A stretch of DNA of 64,000 bases from Sphingobacterium detergens. GTDB taxonomy: Bacteria; Bacteroidota; Bacteroidia; Sphingobacteriales; Sphingobacteriaceae. A program made the position numbers and the translations under genes. The notes under the pieces are model-generated. The model saw only the letters and a list, made by a program, of their open reading frames with translations. It was not told the DNA's origin and searched no databases. This document shows, one piece after another, positions 62,373-64,000 of this stretch. The DNA lies in NCBI RefSeq assembly GCF_003610355.1, contig NZ_RAPY01000004.1, positions 543,799 through 607,798 of the forward strand, given 5' to 3'. Numbering within the stretch: the stretch's first letter is position 1; each line of letters begins with the position of its first letter.

Positions 62373-64000
62373 ATGGTAGTTGTTGATTTATATATACGTG
62401 TATCTACTGATGAGCAGGCAGAAAGGGGCTTTTCACAAAGAGACCAGGAAGAAAGGCTCCGCAAATATTGTGAAATAAAGGGCTATATTATTCGACATGT
62501 TTATATTGAAGATCATTCAGCAAAAACATTCAAACGTCCGGAGTGGCAAAAGTATTTAGCCTATCTCCGAAAGTTGAAAAGAAATAAAACCGGTTCACTA
62601 GTCTTGTTTACAAAGTGGGATAGATTTAGTAGGAATGCAGGAGATGCTTATCAAATGATAAACACCTTAAGGACATTCGGCGTAACTCCTGAAGCTATTG
62701 AGCAACCTCTTGATTTATCTGTTCCAGAAAATAAAATGATGCTGGCCTTTTACTTGGCGGCGCCCGAAGTTGAAAATGACAGAAGAGCACTGAATGTTTT
62801 TAATAACATGAGAAAGGCACGAAAAGAAGGGCGGTATATGGGGACAGCTCCGGTTGGCTATATTAATAAAATTTCAGAAGATAAGAAGAAATATATAGCA
62901 ATTAGGGAAGGTGAAGGAGCATTATTAAAATGGGCATTTGAAAAGATCGTAGATAACTATTATAATACGGAGCAGATTTGGAAATTGGTTAGAGAAAAAT
63001 CAAAAGGTAAAAACTATAGATTTAGTAAGAATAATTTTTGGGTGGCTATTAGAAACCCATTGTATTATGGAAAAATATTTGTTCCGCCTTACAAGGATGA
63101 AAAGGGATATTTAGCAGAAGGTCAGCATGAACCTCTAATCAGCAAGCAGGTTTTTGATGATGTTCAACGAATTTTGGATGGTAGGATGCGGCCTATAAAG
63201 ACAAAGATAGTATCAATGGAGAAATTGCCGTTACGAGGGTTTTTAAAGTGTCCTAATTGCGAAAGAATGTTGACGGGCAGTGCATCAAAAAGTAGGTTAG
63301 GTAGGTACTATTATTATTATCATTGTACTTCTTCATGTGGCGCAAGATTTAAAGCGGAAATAGCAAATGATGCATTTGTAAGACAGTTACGGTTTTTATC
63401 CCCTAAACCGGTAGTTGTAGACCTTTTTGTAGAAGCGTTTAAAAATAATCTAACTATTCAAACCAAAGATCAAAATAGGGAAAGGAAAAGCCTTCTTGAC
63501 CAGATACAAGTTTTAAATAACCGATATCAAAATGCTCTCATAAAAAGCGCCGATGGAGAAATGGAGCATGAGGATTTTATAGAGCTAAAAAGAATAATTA
63601 AAGGGAAAATTGAAGCATTAGAGAATGAATTATCCGAACTGGGTGATGTTGCAATGGAGGCTAAGCAAATGGTGATCGCTAACATACATAAAGTTGCTGA
63701 TATTGCTAAACGATACGAGAATGGAACAATCGAGGAGAAACGAATAATTATTGGTTCGATGTTCCCTGAATTTTTGGAGTTCGACGGAAAGCTACATCGA
63801 ACCTCTCGATTAAATTCTGCGGTGAATCTCATCTATCAAGGAACCAGTAAATTAGATGGTAAAAAAAATGGGACAAGTCTTTCTTTTTTAGACTTGTCCC
63901 AAGAGGTGATCCCGCTGGGATCAATTTTATTATTAAAATACGCCTCAGTTGGCTTAAATTATCGTTTTTCGAAATGGGTAACCGAAACGGTAACCATATT
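62373..64000 (+). CDS. Large serine recombinase, open to the window end
   Basis: At least 542 codons without a stop. The N-terminal resolvase domain has the catalytic Ser in DLYIRVSTDEQAERGFSQRD and RPEWQKYLAYL, and the catalytic Arg in FTKWDRFSRN (residues ~85-94). A recombinase domain follows (EGRYMGTAPVGYINK, then FWVAIRNPLYYGKIFVPPYK), then a zinc-ribbon with CPNCERM and CTSSC, and a C-terminal coiled coil. This is the typical large serine integrase that inserts and excises the element. The usual end (NSAVNLIYQ, ~63840) is passed by an extension containing a perfect hairpin. Confidence 0.93.
   Translation, partial: MVVVDLYIRVSTDEQAERGFSQRDQEERLRKYCEIKGYIIRHVYIEDHSAKTFKRPEWQKYLAYLRKLKRNKTGSLVLFTKWDRFSRNAGDAYQMINTLRTFGVTPEAIEQPLDLSVPENKMMLAFYLAAPEVENDRRALNVFNNMRKARKEGRYMGTAPVGYINKISEDKKKYIAIREGEGALLKWAFEKIVDNYYNTEQIWKLVREKSKGKNYRFSKNNFWVAIRNPLYYGKIFVPPYKDEKGYLAEGQHEPLISKQVFDDVQRILDGRMRPIKTKIVSMEKLPLRGFLKCPNCERMLTGSASKSRLGRYYYYYHCTSSCGARFKAEIANDAFVRQLRFLSPKPVVVDLFVEAFKNNLTIQTKDQNRERKSLLDQIQVLNNRYQNALIKSADGEMEHEDFIELKRIIKGKIEALENELSELGDVAMEAKQMVIANIHKVADIAKRYENGTIEEKRIIIGSMFPEFLEFDGKLHRTSRLNSAVNLIYQGTSKLDGKKNGTSLSFLDLSQEVIPLGSILLLKYASVGLNYRFSKWVTETVTI
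63870..63900 (+). terminator. Perfect hairpin inside the recombinase reading frame
   Basis: GGGACAAGTCT and AGACTTGTCCC are perfect 11-bp arms with a T-rich 9-nt loop. It lies after the conserved end of the recombinase, yet the frame stays open through it. It may be the terminator of an ancestral shorter gene, or part of the attachment region. Confidence 0.7.

Noticed and set aside
63870..64000. Complete tRNA gene at the window end
   Set aside because: Only about 17 bases resemble the antisense of a tRNA 3' end; no cloverleaf can be built.
1..64000. CRISPR arrays, rRNA genes and IS transposases
   Set aside because: No regularly spaced repeat array, rRNA sequence or transposase motif was recognised anywhere in the window.

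Overview
This 64 kb window comes from a Bacteroidota genome, most likely a Pedobacter-like member of the Sphingobacteriaceae. The evidence is the CTnDOT-type conjugation genes (traE to traN, rteC), a SusC/SusD pair driven by a FecI/FecR switch, several LytTR regulators, and RiPP families typical of the phylum. Most of the window reads as one integrative and conjugative element (ICE) with a large cargo block. Neither element end can be fixed from sequence alone.

Layout. (1) 1-4775, minus strand: a grasp-with-spasm RiPP operon with two precursors, two paralogous secreted proteins, an ATP-grasp maturase, a tiny coupled ORF and a SPASM maturase cut by the window edge. (2) 5588-7623, plus: a small RiPP-like peptide, a terminator and a LytS/LytTR pair. 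(3) 7751-12534, minus: coupling protein, relaxase, MobC, a structured gap that may be oriT, and a primase-like protein. (4) 12684-19654: ICE maintenance genes (RadC-like, ParB-like, SSB, two J-domain proteins, SWIM protein and unknowns). (5) 20125-25742, plus: a secreted M43 protease, then a 1280-residue nuclease-STAND NTPase protein coupled to a protein with a HEPN RNase motif, which looks like a defence module. (6) 25897-36619: a membrane LytTR protein, FecI/FecR, SusC/SusD, a thioredoxin-like protein and two small secreted paralogues. (7) 36912-41746: a Thr-rich precursor peptide, a LytS/LytTR pair and a full-length LanB dehydratase. The peptide/kinase and lanB promoters share the same direct repeats at 21-bp spacing. 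(8) 42195-43678: rteC and a Cys-rich lanthipeptide precursor. (9) 44089-61704, plus: the tra operon. traF is split by a 2492-bp group II intron, and the gene after traN is frameshifted by an extra 8-bp repeat copy. (10) 61718-64000: small ORFs and a large serine recombinase that stays open to the window end.

How the parts fit. The minus-strand mob genes and plus-strand tra genes together supply relaxosome, coupling protein and mating apparatus. The recombinase probably moves the element and RteC probably controls excision or transfer. The cargo has three themes: peptide natural products (three separate RiPP loci), LytTR signalling wired to at least one of them, and an Avs-like defence pair. 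No CRISPR array, rRNA, complete tRNA or IS transposase was seen.
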